A DNA stretch of 44,666 nt from Rhodobacteraceae bacterium HLUCCO18 (GTDB lineage Bacteria; Pseudomonadota; Alphaproteobacteria; Rhodobacterales; Rhodobacteraceae). Under the pieces are notes generated by a model that saw nothing but the letters and a program-made list of their open reading frames with translations, ran no database searches and was not told the origin of the DNA. Of this stretch, positions 24,075 through 33,250 are shown one piece after another; within the stretch, counting starts at the first letter, position 1, and each line of letters starts with the position of its first letter. The position numbers and the translations under genes were made by a program. The stretch is from contig LJSY01000035.1 of NCBI GenBank assembly GCA_001314805.1, forward strand, positions 1-44,666, in the 5' to 3' direction.

Positions 24075-25145
24075 TCATGCCGTCCAGGATGAGACCGGAG
24101 GGGTTTCAAGCCTGTCCTCTTGCGCCCGCCTCGTGTGGGAGGCCCGGATGACCTGAGGGCATTCCATCCTCTTGCGCGCCGTCGTCAGGTCACCCTCTGC
24201 AAGGATTTGAGCCGCACACCATTGCGCCATCTCCCGATGCGGCAGAAGCACCGTGGACAGTGGCGGGTTCAGATGCTGCGCGATCTCCTGGTCGTCGTAG
24301 CCCATCACGCCGATGGTTTCGCCGATACGCTCGCCGCGTTCCTTCAGGGCTTCGTAACAGCCGACGGCCATGAGGTCGTTGGCGCAGAAGATCGCGTCGG
24401 GCCGCGTGCGGTCGAGAAGGCGATGGGTGGCCGCGTGGCCACCGGAGGGCAGGAAATTCCCGGTTTCGATCAGGGACGGGTCCACGGTCAGGTCGGCGGC
24501 GCGCAATGCGCGCTCATAGCCCTCCATCCTCTGGTCGGAGGCATCCATCCATGTTTCGCCCGAAATGAAGGCGACGCGCCGGTGCCCGGCCTCCAGCAGG
24601 GCGCGAGTGGCGGCCTCTCCGCCGCGGCGCTCGGCCGGCACGACCGAGGCGTAGCTCTCCTCGGGATCGTAACAGTTCAGGAGCACCGCGCGGTGCCGCG
24701 CAAGCGCGTCGGGCGGGGTGACCCGCCGCGTCAGGATCGAGGCATAGATCACCCCCTCGACCCGGTCGGCGGCCCATTTGCGGAGCACGGCCGCCTCGTA
24801 GCTACGGTCGCCGCCGGTCATCACAACCTCGACGAGCACGCCGGAATTCCACGCCTCCTCCTGCACGCCCTCGATCGAGATCGCGGCGAAGGGGCTGGTG
24901 GCGACCTCGTCGAACATCACGCCGATGACCCGTGTGCCCGCGGCCTTGGGCGGCCGCCCGGCCCCGCGGGGGCGATAGCCCAGATCGGCCACGGCCCTGA
25001 GCACACGGCGGCGGGTCTCGGCGCTGATGCGCATGTCGTCATTGCCGTTGAGCACGAAGGACACCGTCGATTGCGACACACCCGCCGCCAGCGCCACGTC
25101 CTTCATCGTCACACGGGCCGCGCCAGCGTCGTCGTGATTGCCCAT
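24075..25145 (-). CDS. LacI-family transcriptional regulator
   Basis: 356 residues. N-terminal LacI HTH (~14-60: MKDVALAAGVSQSTVSFVLN, ISAETRRRVLRAVADLGYRPR) and a periplasmic-binding-like ligand domain (VIGVMFDEVATSPFAAISIE, VVPAERRGGEAATRALLEAG, PDAIFCANDLMAVGCYEAL, IGVMGYDDQEIA, STVLLPHREM). The Met at 25145 has GGAGGT nearby. The frame is open far upstream but is not homologous there. Divergent from the ABC sugar operon, with a palindrome at 25173-25189 between them. It probably represses that operon until the sugar binds. Confidence 0.94.
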   Translation of the reverse strand: MGNHDDAGAARVTMKDVALAAGVSQSTVSFVLNGNDDMRISAETRRRVLRAVADLGYRPRGAGRPPKAAGTRVIGVMFDEVATSPFAAISIEGVQEEAWNSGVLVEVVMTGGDRSYEAAVLRKWAADRVEGVIYASILTRRVTPPDALARHRAVLLNCYDPEESYASVVPAERRGGEAATRALLEAGHRRVAFISGETWMDASDQRMEGYERALRAADLTVDPSLIETGNFLPSGGHAATHRLLDRTRPDAIFCANDLMAVGCYEALKERGERIGETIGVMGYDDQEIAQHLNPPLSTVLLPHREMAQWCAAQILAEGDLTTARKRMECPQVIRASHTRRAQEDRLETPPVSSWTA

Positions 25146-25172
25146 CCTGCACCTCCGCTCGCTAATAAATAT

Positions 25173-25189
25173 TGCTAAAGTTTTTAGCA
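25173..25189. promoter_or_regulatory. LacI-type operator
   Basis: TGCTAAA-GTT-TTTAGCA is a perfect 7-bp inverted repeat in the 90-base divergent region, 28 bases before lacI-type and 47 before the permease start. It can control both directions. The AT-rich patch around it would hold the promoters. Confidence 0.65.
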
Positions 25190-25235
25190 CAAGCCAGAAT
25201 GCTCCAGAATCGGCTCGTTTGGGAGGGCGTGCCAC

Positions 25236-26333
25236 ATGGCCATGAATCAGCAGCGCAAGGGGAGAGGTCTGTCCCAGACCCAGGCGGCGGCGATCCTGCT
25301 TGTGCCGTTTCTGGCGGTCTATGGCGCGTTCCTCGTCTACCCGTTCTTTCACGGCGTCTGGATCAGCCTGCACGACTGGAACCTGCTTGCCGTCGCCTTC
25401 AACCCGGATGCCCGCGAGTTCGTCGGGGCCGAGAATTACATCCGCACGCTCTGGGGGCGGAACATCGAATGGGGTCCACTCGCCAGCCCGGTCATGCAAA
25501 CCGTTGGTGTCCTCGGGATCGGGCTGGCCTTTTTCGGGTTTCGCGCGGGGCGGCTGTCGAAGGCCACGGCGCTCGCGCTGGGGATCGCGGGGTCGCTGTT
25601 CGTCCTGCTGCCGGGGTTTCACCCGGGCGAGGACGGGCGCTGGTATGACCGGCGGTTCTGGCCCACGGTGGGCAACACGATCACCTTCGTCGCGCTGGCG
25701 GTGCCGGGCGTCACGATCACCGCGCTGATCCTCGCCGCGGCACTCGACGGCGAGACACGCGCCAAGGCCGTGCTGCGCACGCTCTTCTTCCTCAGCCAGG
25801 TGCTGTCGGTGACGGTGGTCACGTTGATCTGGCAGATCATGTTCTCGCCCCGGCAGGGGCTGATCGCCAACCTGACCGAGGCCTTGGGCGGCTCGCCCAT
25901 CGTCTGGCTGACCGACCAGCAATTCGCCATGGCGGCGATCGTCATCGCCACGATCTGGTGGTCGCTGGGCATCGCGATGATCCTGTTTCTCGCGGGTATC
26001 CAGGACATCTCGAAGGACATCTACGAGGCGGCTGCCATCGACGACGCGACGGGGGTCAAGGCGTTCTGGTACATCACGCTGCCCAACCTGAAACGGACGA
26101 TCACGCTGGTCGTGGTCCTGCAGATCATCCTGCATTTCCAGGTCTTCGGGCAGTCCCACCTGATGACACAGGGCGGGCCAAACGACAGCACGCAGGTCCT
26201 TGTGCGCTACATCTACCAGACCGCCTTTCGCGACAGCGAGCTGGGCAAGGCCAGCGCCATGGCGGTGTTCCTCTTCGTGATCATGGGCGCGTTTTCCCTC
26301 GTTCAGTTCATCGTCGGCCGGGAGGAGGAGTGA
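25236..26333 (+). CDS. ABC sugar transporter permease (MalF/UgpA type) with an inserted segment
   Basis: 365 residues, ~60-70 longer than typical sugar permeases. TM1 (AAILLVPFLAVYGAFLVYPF) is followed by the usual loop, then an extra stretch at ~residues 88-135 with two more hydrophobic segments (VMQTVGVLGIGLAFFGF, ATALALGIAGSLFVLLPG). The core then resumes (TVGNTITFVALAVPGVTITAL). The EAA loop reads IYEAAAIDDATGVKAFWYITLPNLK. It forms the membrane channel with the next gene, whose ATG overlaps its stop (TGATG). No ATPase gene lies in the operon. Confidence 0.92.
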   Translation: MAMNQQRKGRGLSQTQAAAILLVPFLAVYGAFLVYPFFHGVWISLHDWNLLAVAFNPDAREFVGAENYIRTLWGRNIEWGPLASPVMQTVGVLGIGLAFFGFRAGRLSKATALALGIAGSLFVLLPGFHPGEDGRWYDRRFWPTVGNTITFVALAVPGVTITALILAAALDGETRAKAVLRTLFFLSQVLSVTVVTLIWQIMFSPRQGLIANLTEALGGSPIVWLTDQQFAMAAIVIATIWWSLGIAMILFLAGIQDISKDIYEAAAIDDATGVKAFWYITLPNLKRTITLVVVLQIILHFQVFGQSHLMTQGGPNDSTQVLVRYIYQTAFRDSELGKASAMAVFLFVIMGAFSLVQFIVGREEE

Positions 26334-27169
26334 TGCTCAACCGGTCCTACTACTGGCTGATCACGGCGCTCTCGATCCCGGCCTTCCTGTGGCTGATCCC
26401 GACGATCTGGATGGTGTCGCTGTCCTTCCAGCCAAATGACGTGCTGGCGCGCACGACCTCGACCACCGCCTTCGGGCTGATCCCGATCCCGTTCACCGCC
26501 GACAACTACGTGGCGCTCTTCGGTTTCGGGCAGACGCCGCTCTGGTTTCTCAATTCGGCCATCGTCGCGCTTGGCATGACTCTCGGGGTGCTCGCCGTGT
26601 CGACGACGGCAGGCTACGCGCTGGCGCGGCTGGAGTTTCCCCTGAAACGGTCGATCATGGTTCTCTGCCTCGTCGGGCTGATGGTGCCGGAACAGGCGGT
26701 CTTCATCCCGCTCTACACGATGTTCGCCGACCTTGGGTGGCACAACAGCTACCACGCGCTGATCCTGCCGCGCATGGCCGTGCCCATCGGCGTCTTCCTG
26801 ATGATGCAGTTCTTCCGCGCCATCCCGAAGGACATCGAGGAGGCCGCTCGGATCGACGGCGTCGGGTGGCTCCAGATCTTCTGGTACATCATGCTGCCGC
26901 TGGCGCGCCCCGCGATGATGACGCTGGCGATCCTGACGTTTCTCTACGCCTGGAACGACTATCTCTGGCCGCTGGTCTCGGCCCGCGAGCCCGACCGCTT
27001 CACGATCACGCTGGGCCTGGCGTCGATCCAGTCGAATTTCGCGCAATCCGAAGGACTGGGCCGCGTCATGGCGTCGGGCGTCATCGCCTCGCTGCCGGTC
27101 GTGATCCTGTTCCTGATGTTCCAACGCTACGTGGTCCGCGCCATGACGGCCGGCGGGACCAAGGGCTGA
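26333..27169 (+). CDS. ABC sugar transporter permease (MalG/UgpE type)
   Basis: 278 residues. TM1 ITALSIPAFLWLIPTIWMVSLSF, then FLNSAIVALGMTLGVLAVSTTAGYALARL and the EAA loop EEAARIDGVGWLQIFWYIMLPL, followed by YAWNDYLWPL. Usual length for the family. It starts on the ATG overlapping the preceding stop. Partner channel subunit for the binding protein encoded 38 bases downstream. Confidence 0.93.
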   Translation: MLNRSYYWLITALSIPAFLWLIPTIWMVSLSFQPNDVLARTTSTTAFGLIPIPFTADNYVALFGFGQTPLWFLNSAIVALGMTLGVLAVSTTAGYALARLEFPLKRSIMVLCLVGLMVPEQAVFIPLYTMFADLGWHNSYHALILPRMAVPIGVFLMMQFFRAIPKDIEEAARIDGVGWLQIFWYIMLPLARPAMMTLAILTFLYAWNDYLWPLVSAREPDRFTITLGLASIQSNFAQSEGLGRVMASGVIASLPVVILFLMFQRYVVRAMTAGGTKG

Positions 27170-27207
27170 ACCGGGGCCGAAGCGCCCCAACCAAAGGGAG
27201 GAAAGAC

Positions 27208-28494
27208 ATGAAACATGTTCTCATGGGAACCGCACTGGCCGCCATGGCGGTCACCGGGGCCGCCGCGCAGGAGGTCTCGCTCGGGCGGTTCTTCGGCGCC
27301 TGCGAGGATGCGGGCACGGACACGACCACGAGCACCGGCGAGGCCTGCATCATCCAGTCGATCATCAACGCGGCCGATGCGGAACTCGACGGGATCACCG
27401 TCAACACCCTGCCGACCGACTGGGGCAACTACTACGACCAGATCGTCGCGGCCTATGCCGGCGGCGAGCCGCCGGACATCCACGTCATGCACCGCCACCG
27501 CGTGCCGCAATTCGCGGGCCTGGGCGCGCTGGCCGAGCTGTCGGGCGACCTCGAGGCCGCCGGCATCGACGTGTCGGACTGGGCGCCCGCAGCATTGGAC
27601 GCCGTCAGCCACAATGGCGGCATCTACGGCGTTCCGATGGATTTCCACGCCAACCTCTGGCACGTGAACATGGAGATCATGGAGGCAGCCGGCCTCGTGA
27701 ACGACGATGGCAGCCCGATCCTGCCGACCTCGCCCGCGGAGCTTCTGGAACACGCCGCCATGGTCGAGGACGCCACGGGCCATGACTATCTCGCCGCCGA
27801 TTTCGCGCAGTTTCCCATCGGCGTCCGGCTTGTCCTGTCGCTGATGTGGCAGCAGGGCGAGAACATCTTCACCGAAGACGGCACCGCGACGATCGACAGC
27901 GAAGCCGCGCGGAACGCCGTGACGACGATCACGCAGCTCTTCGACGAAGGGTATGCGGACCCGCAGCTGAACTACGCCGACAGCCAGCAGGCATTCCTCA
28001 ACGGCGAGGCGGCGGTCCTGGTGAACGGCACATGGGTGGTGGATTTCTACGCCGCCGAGGCCGCGAACTCCGATGTGGCGCTGTCGGACTACCACGTCGC
28101 GGATTTCCCGACGCTCTTCGACGAGGGCGCGACATGGGCCGACAGCCACATGTGGGCGATCCCCGCCTCGCTCAAGCGCGATGACCCCGAGACCTATGCC
28201 GCCGCGCTGCGGGTGCTGGCCTTCATCAACGACCACAATATCGACTGGGCTCGGACGGGCCACATGGCCGTGCGCAATTCGGTCCTGGGGTCGGAAGCCT
28301 ATGCAGGTCTGCCGCATCGCGACGAGTATGCCGGCACCGCCGCCATCGCCCGCGACACGCCCGCCGCCGAGAATTACGGCGCGATCCAGGACGTGCTGAA
28401 CCGCGAGCTTCAGGCGATCTGGCTCACCGGAAAGTCGATCGACGACGCGCTCTCCGACGCCGAGCTCGAAGTGCAGGATCTGCTCGACGGCTGA
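27208..28494 (+). CDS. Extracellular sugar-binding protein of the ABC transporter
   Basis: 428 residues with a signal peptide (KHVLMGTALAAMAVTGAAAQE). Family 1 solute-binding protein: YYDQIVAAYAGGEPPDIHVMH, GIYGVPMDFHANLWHVNM, SQQAFLNGEAAVLVNGTW and MWAIPASLKRDD. An unusual early Cys pair (GACEDAG, GEACIIQ) may form a disulfide. ATG at 27208 behind GGGAGGAAAG. It delivers an oligosaccharide to the two permeases upstream. The downstream intracellular glycoside hydrolase supports an oligosaccharide ligand. A strong hairpin follows the gene. Confidence 0.93.
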   Translation: MKHVLMGTALAAMAVTGAAAQEVSLGRFFGACEDAGTDTTTSTGEACIIQSIINAADAELDGITVNTLPTDWGNYYDQIVAAYAGGEPPDIHVMHRHRVPQFAGLGALAELSGDLEAAGIDVSDWAPAALDAVSHNGGIYGVPMDFHANLWHVNMEIMEAAGLVNDDGSPILPTSPAELLEHAAMVEDATGHDYLAADFAQFPIGVRLVLSLMWQQGENIFTEDGTATIDSEAARNAVTTITQLFDEGYADPQLNYADSQQAFLNGEAAVLVNGTWVVDFYAAEAANSDVALSDYHVADFPTLFDEGATWADSHMWAIPASLKRDDPETYAAALRVLAFINDHNIDWARTGHMAVRNSVLGSEAYAGLPHRDEYAGTAAIARDTPAAENYGAIQDVLNRELQAIWLTGKSIDDALSDAELEVQDLLDG

Positions 28495-28513
28495 TCCCTG
28501 CCGCCCCTTTCAA

Positions 28514-28541
28514 GCACCGGCCGGCGCAGGTCGGCCGGTGC
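28514..28541 (+). terminator. Intergenic hairpin after the sugar-binding protein
   Basis: Perfect 10-bp arms GCACCGGCCG/CGGCCGGTGC with an 8-nt loop, 19 bases after the stop and without a T-run. It may protect or process the binding-protein message, giving it excess over the other operon products, as with malE-type intergenic hairpins, or act as a partial terminator. Confidence 0.5.
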
Positions 28542-28572
28542 CACGACAGCCCTCAAGCATCGGAGCGCGAAG

Positions 28573-29646
28573 ATGGACCGTTGGACCGAAGCGGACGCGA
28601 ACGCATGGTGGAACGCCCGTCCTTGGCTTTGCGGGTTCAACTTCCTGCCGTCGACGGCGGTGAATTTCATCGAGATGTGGCACCCCGACAGCTTTGACGC
28701 GGCCACGATCGAACGCGAGCTGGGATGGGCCTCGGACCTCGGGTTCAACGTGTTTCGCATCAACCTGCATTACCTTGTCTGGAAGCATGACCGCGACGGC
28801 CTTCTCGACCGTCTCGACCGGGTGATGGGCATGGCGGCCTCCGTGGGCATCGACACCATTCCAGTTCTCTTCGACGATTGCGGGTTCGGCGGGCTGGAAC
28901 CCGAGTACGGGCCCCAGCCCGATCCGGTCCCCGGGGTCCACAACAGCCGCGCCGTCGCCAGCCCCGGCCGCGCCCTGCTTCACACCGGGACGGAAACCGA
29001 AGGGCTCGCCCGCTACGTCGCCGATATCGTCGGACGGTTCCGCAACGACCCGAGGATCGCGTTCTGGGACCTCTACAACGAGCCCGGCAACCGGATGATC
29101 TTCGGGCGCGACGGCGCAGACATGTATCAACCGGATTTCTCCGATCAGAGCCTTGCGCTTATGCAGGCGAGCTTCGCCGTGGCCCGCGAACAGCGGCCCC
29201 GCCAACCGTTGACCGTGGGCGCCTGGAGCACGCCCGTCGCGGGCGCGCTCGGTGCCGCCTACGAAACCGAGATCGACAGGACGGCGCTCGAACTGTCGGA
29301 CATCGTGACCTTTCATGCCTACCTCTCGACCGAGAAGGTGGCCGGGATCATCAAGGCCCTCGAAAGGCACCGCCGCCCGATGATCTGTACGGAATGGATG
29401 GCCCGCCCCGTGGGCAGCAGGATCGCCGATCAGCTGGAATTGTTCCGCCGTCGCGGTGTCGGATGCGTTCAGTGGGGCCTCGTGCAGGGACGAACGCAGA
29501 CATGGCTGCCCTGGCCGGAAGAGCTTGTTGCCGCCCATGGCGGTGACGCCGACCGATCCGTTTGGTTCCACGACATCCTCTACCCGACCGGCACACCCTA
29601 CGACATGTCGGAGGCGGCAACGCTCAGGGTCTGCAACGCGGGATAG
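28573..29646 (+). CDS. Intracellular clan GH-A glycoside hydrolase (GH5-like)
   Basis: 357 residues without a signal peptide. A TIM-barrel clan GH-A pattern: FNVFRINLHYLVWKHD, IAFWDLYNEPGN with likely acid/base Glu170, and MICTEWMARP with likely nucleophile Glu274. VGCVQWGLVQGRTQTWLPW near the end would line the active site. It probably cleaves the oligosaccharide imported by the upstream ABC system. The exact GH family and linkage cannot be read from the motifs alone. Same operon direction, 78 bases after the binding-protein stop, across a hairpin. Confidence 0.85.
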   Translation: MDRWTEADANAWWNARPWLCGFNFLPSTAVNFIEMWHPDSFDAATIERELGWASDLGFNVFRINLHYLVWKHDRDGLLDRLDRVMGMAASVGIDTIPVLFDDCGFGGLEPEYGPQPDPVPGVHNSRAVASPGRALLHTGTETEGLARYVADIVGRFRNDPRIAFWDLYNEPGNRMIFGRDGADMYQPDFSDQSLALMQASFAVAREQRPRQPLTVGAWSTPVAGALGAAYETEIDRTALELSDIVTFHAYLSTEKVAGIIKALERHRRPMICTEWMARPVGSRIADQLELFRRRGVGCVQWGLVQGRTQTWLPWPEELVAAHGGDADRSVWFHDILYPTGTPYDMSEAATLRVCNAG

Positions 29647-29720
29647 CCGCTTCCCGACGCACGATGCGCCCCGCCGACGGGATGCCGCTCGGCCACTTCG
29701 GGAGACCGCCACAGGCGGGC

Positions 29721-29748
29721 TTACTGATGTGTTGGAGAGTGATACAAT
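29721..29748 (+). promoter_or_regulatory. Possible sigma-70-type promoter for the TAXI-TRAP operon
   Basis: TTACTG (29721-29726), 16 nt, TACAAT (29743-29748), 43 bases before the ATG, in a locally AT-richer stretch. It separates this operon from the glycoside hydrolase gene. Confidence 0.4.
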
Positions 29749-29791
29749 CTGCTTTAGAAGGAACGACACAACAGTTTCAGGGAGGAACGTC

Positions 29792-30754
29792 ATGAAGTTC
29801 ATGCAGATTTGTCTTGCCGGAGCGCTTCTGGCCACCGCGGCGCCCGCCGTCGCGCAGGAGCAGCTTTCGATCGCCACCGGCGGCACCGGCGGGGTCTACT
29901 ACCCGATGGGCGGCGGTCTGGCCGAAGTCATCAACAACAACGTGGACGGCTTCTCGGCGACCGCCGAGGTCACCGGCGCTTCGGTCGAGAACATGGGCCT
30001 CATCGCCACGGGCGACGCGGATCTCGCGCTCGCGCTGGCCGACACGGTGCAGCAGGCCTACAACGGCACCGGCCGCTTCGAGGGGCAGCAGCTCCCCATG
30101 GTGCGCGGTCTCGCGTCGATGTACGCCAACATGATCCACATCGTGGCGCTTGAAGACAGCGGGGTCACGTCGCTTGAAGACCTGCGCGGCAAGCGTGTCT
30201 CGGTGGGGGCTCCCGGCTCGGGGACAGAGGTCAACGCCAACGCCATCCTTCAGGCCAACGGCATCACCTATGACGACATCGAAGAGCAGCGTCTGAACTT
30301 CAACGAGACCGCGGATGCGCTCGCCAACGGCGACATCGATGCGGGTTTCTGGTCGGTCGGCGCGCCAACCTCTTCGATCCTCAACCTCTCGACGACGAAC
30401 GACATCGTCATCATCGCGCTGACCGACGAGGAAATGGCCGCCGCCATCGCCGCCGACCCGGTGATGTCGCGCACCACGCTTCCGGGTGGGAGCTACACGG
30501 GCATCGACGAGGACATCACGGTCCTCGGCATTCCGAACGTTCTCGCTGTCTCCTCCGAGATGCCGGACGACGTGGCCTATGCGATCACTCGCGCGATGTT
30601 CGAGAACGTCGCCGACCTGCAGGCCGTCCACCCGGCGGCGAACGAGACCACGGTCGAGTTCACCATGTCGGCCACGCCGGTCCCGCTGCATCCCGGCGCG
30701 ATCCGCTACTACGAGGAGATCGGCGCCGCGGTCCCGGACCGCCTGCGCGAATGA
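29792..30754 (+). CDS. TRAP transporter TAXI-family substrate-binding protein
   Basis: 320 residues with a signal peptide (KFMQICLAGALLATAAPAVAQ). TAXI signatures: LSIATGGTGGVYYPMGGGLAEVIN, ADLALALADTVQQAY, LEDLRGKRVSVGAPGSGTEVNA and IDAGFWSVGAPTSSI. These bind glutamate-like or other carboxylates for fused TRAP permeases. ATG at 29792 behind GGGAGGAAC. It heads an operon with a DUF1850 protein and the fused permease. Confidence 0.94.
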   Translation: MKFMQICLAGALLATAAPAVAQEQLSIATGGTGGVYYPMGGGLAEVINNNVDGFSATAEVTGASVENMGLIATGDADLALALADTVQQAYNGTGRFEGQQLPMVRGLASMYANMIHIVALEDSGVTSLEDLRGKRVSVGAPGSGTEVNANAILQANGITYDDIEEQRLNFNETADALANGDIDAGFWSVGAPTSSILNLSTTNDIVIIALTDEEMAAAIAADPVMSRTTLPGGSYTGIDEDITVLGIPNVLAVSSEMPDDVAYAITRAMFENVADLQAVHPAANETTVEFTMSATPVPLHPGAIRYYEEIGAAVPDRLRE

Positions 30755-30764
30755 GCGCGGCCTC

Positions 30765-31235
30765 TTGATCGGATGGTTCGGAGGGGGGCTGTCGGCCCTC
30801 CTCCTTCTCTCCGGCTTCAACGCCGCTGCGGCGGGCGATCTTGTCGCCACCGCCGAGGACGGCACAGAGATCGCACGCCTGCCCGTTCCCGAGGGGGCGG
30901 GCTGGTGCGTGCTGTGGAACCACTCGGTCGAGGGCTTTCCGGTCACGGATTGCTACGAGAACCGGGACGGCCAAATGGTACTGGTGCGCTCGCGCCAACC
31001 CGACTTCGCGGCCGGTCTGGGGCATATCCCGGGCCGCGGGCGGCAGGTCTCGGACGGGGCGGGCGGCTACTGGATCATCGACATCGACGAACCCGTGCCC
31101 GGCAACGCCTATGTCCTGCGCCCGGGAGGGGAACCGGTGGATCACCGGCTCAGGGTCGGTGACACCGTGGTATCCCTGTCGCAGGCCGCGGCGCGCGAAC
31201 GCGTTCGCATCGAATTGACGGGGCAGGAAAACTGA
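30765..31235 (+). CDS. DUF1850 protein of the TAXI-TRAP operon
   Basis: 156 residues if translation starts at the TTG at 30765. No ATG in frame precedes the hydrophobic leader LIGWFGGGLSALLLLSGF. The mature part (WCVLWNHSVEGFPVTDCYEN, LVRSRQPDFAAGLGHIPGRG, GNAYVLRPGG) matches DUF1850, which recurs between TAXI binding proteins and fused permeases and may be an accessory or assembly factor. Its stop overlaps the permease start, so translation is coupled. Confidence 0.8.
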   Translation: MIGWFGGGLSALLLLSGFNAAAAGDLVATAEDGTEIARLPVPEGAGWCVLWNHSVEGFPVTDCYENRDGQMVLVRSRQPDFAAGLGHIPGRGRQVSDGAGGYWIIDIDEPVPGNAYVLRPGGEPVDHRLRVGDTVVSLSQAAARERVRIELTGQEN

Positions 31236-33229
31236 TGGTCGTCGATACCGAGGTCCCGCGGAACGAGCCGCCACAGCCCTGGATCGTGCTGCGTGCGATC
31301 GCCGTGATCGGCATCGCCCTGTCGCTGTTCCAGCTTTACGCGGCGGGCGTGCAACCGCTTGGCCTGTTCTACCAGCGGCCCATTCACCTCGGCTTCATCC
31401 TCGTCCTGTGTTTCCTGATCTATCCCGTCTGGGGCCGGTCCCGGCCGCGCGGCGTGCTCGGCTGGGTCATCGACGGCACCCTGATCGCCTGCGCCGTGCT
31501 GGTGGGGGCGTGGCTGCCGGTCAACATCGACACGATCGCCAACCAGATCTTCCCTCGCGACATCGACGTCTGGGTCGGCGTGCTGACCGTTCTCGTGGTG
31601 CTGGAGGGCGCCCGCCGCGCCGTGGGCCTCGGCATGACCATCATCGGCGCGGCCTTCCTGCTCTACGCCTTCGCCGGAAGCCGGGGAGAGCTGCCTTTCC
31701 TCGCCGACTGGATGCCCGGCATCCTGAACCACCGCGGCTATTCCATCGACCGGGTGGCAAGCCAGATGACGCTGGGGGCCGAAGGCATCTTCGGCATCCC
31801 GCTGGGCGTCGCCGCGACCTTCATCTTCGTTTTCGTCCTCTTCGGTGCCTTCCTCGAGGTGACCGGCGCGGGCAAGTTCTTCATCGACCTCGCCTATGCC
31901 GCCACGGGGCGACAGCGCGGAGGACCGGCCAAGGCCGCCGTCATCGCGTCGGCCGGCATGGGGTCGATCAGCGGCAGCGCCATCGCCAACGTGGTCACCA
32001 CGGGCGCCTTCACCATTCCCCTCATGAAACGGCTCGGTTACCGCCCCGCGCAGGCCGGGGGCATCGAGGCCGCGGCCTCGACAGGCGGCCAGATCATGCC
32101 ACCCCTGATGGGCGCGGGCGCCTTCCTGATGTCCGAATTCACGCGGGTGCCCTATGTCGATATCGTGCTGGTCTCGATCTTCCCCGCGCTGCTCTATTTC
32201 GGGGTCGTCTACCTGCTGGTGCACATCGCGGCGGTCAAGCAGGGCATGACCGGCCTGAGCGCGGACGAGCTGCCCAGCGTCCGCTCGGTGCTGGCCGATG
32301 GATGGCACTTCCTGCTGCCGCTCGTGGCTCTGATGGCGCTGCTGGTCGCGGGCTACTCGCCGATGCGCGTGGGCTTCTACGCGATCCTGTCGATCGTCGC
32401 TGCCGCCGTGGCCCGCGCGCTGTGGGATTTCCTGACCGGCCGGCCGACGGCCTCGGGCTTCGTCGCGCTCTGCCGCCGGGGGATCGCGCTGACGCTTGAC
32501 GCGCTGGAGCTTGGCGCGCGCAACGCCGTCGCGGTCTCCATGGCCTGCGCCGTGGCCGGCATCATCGTGGGCGTCGTTGGCCTCACCGGCCTTGGCCTGA
32601 AATTCTCGGCCATGATGATCGCGTTCTCGGGCGGCAATCTGGTTCTCGCGCTGCTGCTGGTGGTGATCGCGAGCCTGATCCTCGGCATGGGGCTGCCGGT
32701 GACGGCGGCCTATATCGTGCTGATCATCCTCGTGGGTCCCGCGCTTACGCAGGAGTTCGGCCTGCCGATCCTGATCGCCCATCTGGTGGTGTTCTGGTAT
32801 TCGCAGGACAGCAACGTCACGCCGCCCGTGGCGCTCGCGGGCTTCGCGGGCGCGGCAATAGCCGGCTCCAAACCGATGGAGACCAGCCTGCAGGCGTGGA
32901 AATACGCCAAGGGCCTCTACCTCATTCCGCTCTTCATGGTGTTCAACGACGCGATCATCCTCGGTGGGCCGCTGCCGGTGGTGATCTGGAACGGCGCCAT
33001 CGCGATCGTGGCGCTCACCGGCTTCGCCGTGGCGCTCGAGGGCTTTCTGTGGCGGCCCATGCCGCTTTGGCAACGGCTGCTGATCGTTCCGGGCGTCATA
33101 GCGGTCTTCTGGCCGGACGTCGCCGTCGAGGGGGCGGGTGCGGCGTTGATCCTGCTGATCCTCGCGCTGAACCGCTGGGGTGGACGCCAGGACGGAACAG
33201 CAACCGCGGCGAGCCGACCGAAGGCCTGA
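31235..33229 (+). CDS. TRAP transporter fused permease (DctQM type, TAXI system)
   Basis: 664 residues. The N-terminal ~150 residues supply the DctQ-like helices (IAVIGIALSLFQLYAAG, LGFILVLCFLIYPVWGR). The rest is the DctM-like channel (FIFVFVLFGAFLEVTGAGKFF, GSISGSAIANVVTTGAFTIP, GIEAAASTGGQIMPPLMGAG, ILGMGLPVTAAYIVL, SNVTPPVALAGFAGAAIAG). It imports the TAXI-bound carboxylate with sodium. Full length. It ends 21 bases from the convergent oxidoreductase gene. Confidence 0.95.
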   Translation: MVVDTEVPRNEPPQPWIVLRAIAVIGIALSLFQLYAAGVQPLGLFYQRPIHLGFILVLCFLIYPVWGRSRPRGVLGWVIDGTLIACAVLVGAWLPVNIDTIANQIFPRDIDVWVGVLTVLVVLEGARRAVGLGMTIIGAAFLLYAFAGSRGELPFLADWMPGILNHRGYSIDRVASQMTLGAEGIFGIPLGVAATFIFVFVLFGAFLEVTGAGKFFIDLAYAATGRQRGGPAKAAVIASAGMGSISGSAIANVVTTGAFTIPLMKRLGYRPAQAGGIEAAASTGGQIMPPLMGAGAFLMSEFTRVPYVDIVLVSIFPALLYFGVVYLLVHIAAVKQGMTGLSADELPSVRSVLADGWHFLLPLVALMALLVAGYSPMRVGFYAILSIVAAAVARALWDFLTGRPTASGFVALCRRGIALTLDALELGARNAVAVSMACAVAGIIVGVVGLTGLGLKFSAMMIAFSGGNLVLALLLVVIASLILGMGLPVTAAYIVLIILVGPALTQEFGLPILIAHLVVFWYSQDSNVTPPVALAGFAGAAIAGSKPMETSLQAWKYAKGLYLIPLFMVFNDAIILGGPLPVVIWNGAIAIVALTGFAVALEGFLWRPMPLWQRLLIVPGVIAVFWPDVAVEGAGAALILLILALNRWGGRQDGTATAASRPKA

Positions 33230-33250
33230 AACAGGCCGCTCCGATCCGGC

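Noticed and set aside
25146-26159. Extended minus-strand frame fused to the LacI gene (694 codons)
   Set aside because: The upstream part lies antisense to the ABC permease, is compositionally odd (Arg/Asp/Gln-rich) and has no homology; the LacI HTH defines the start at 25145.
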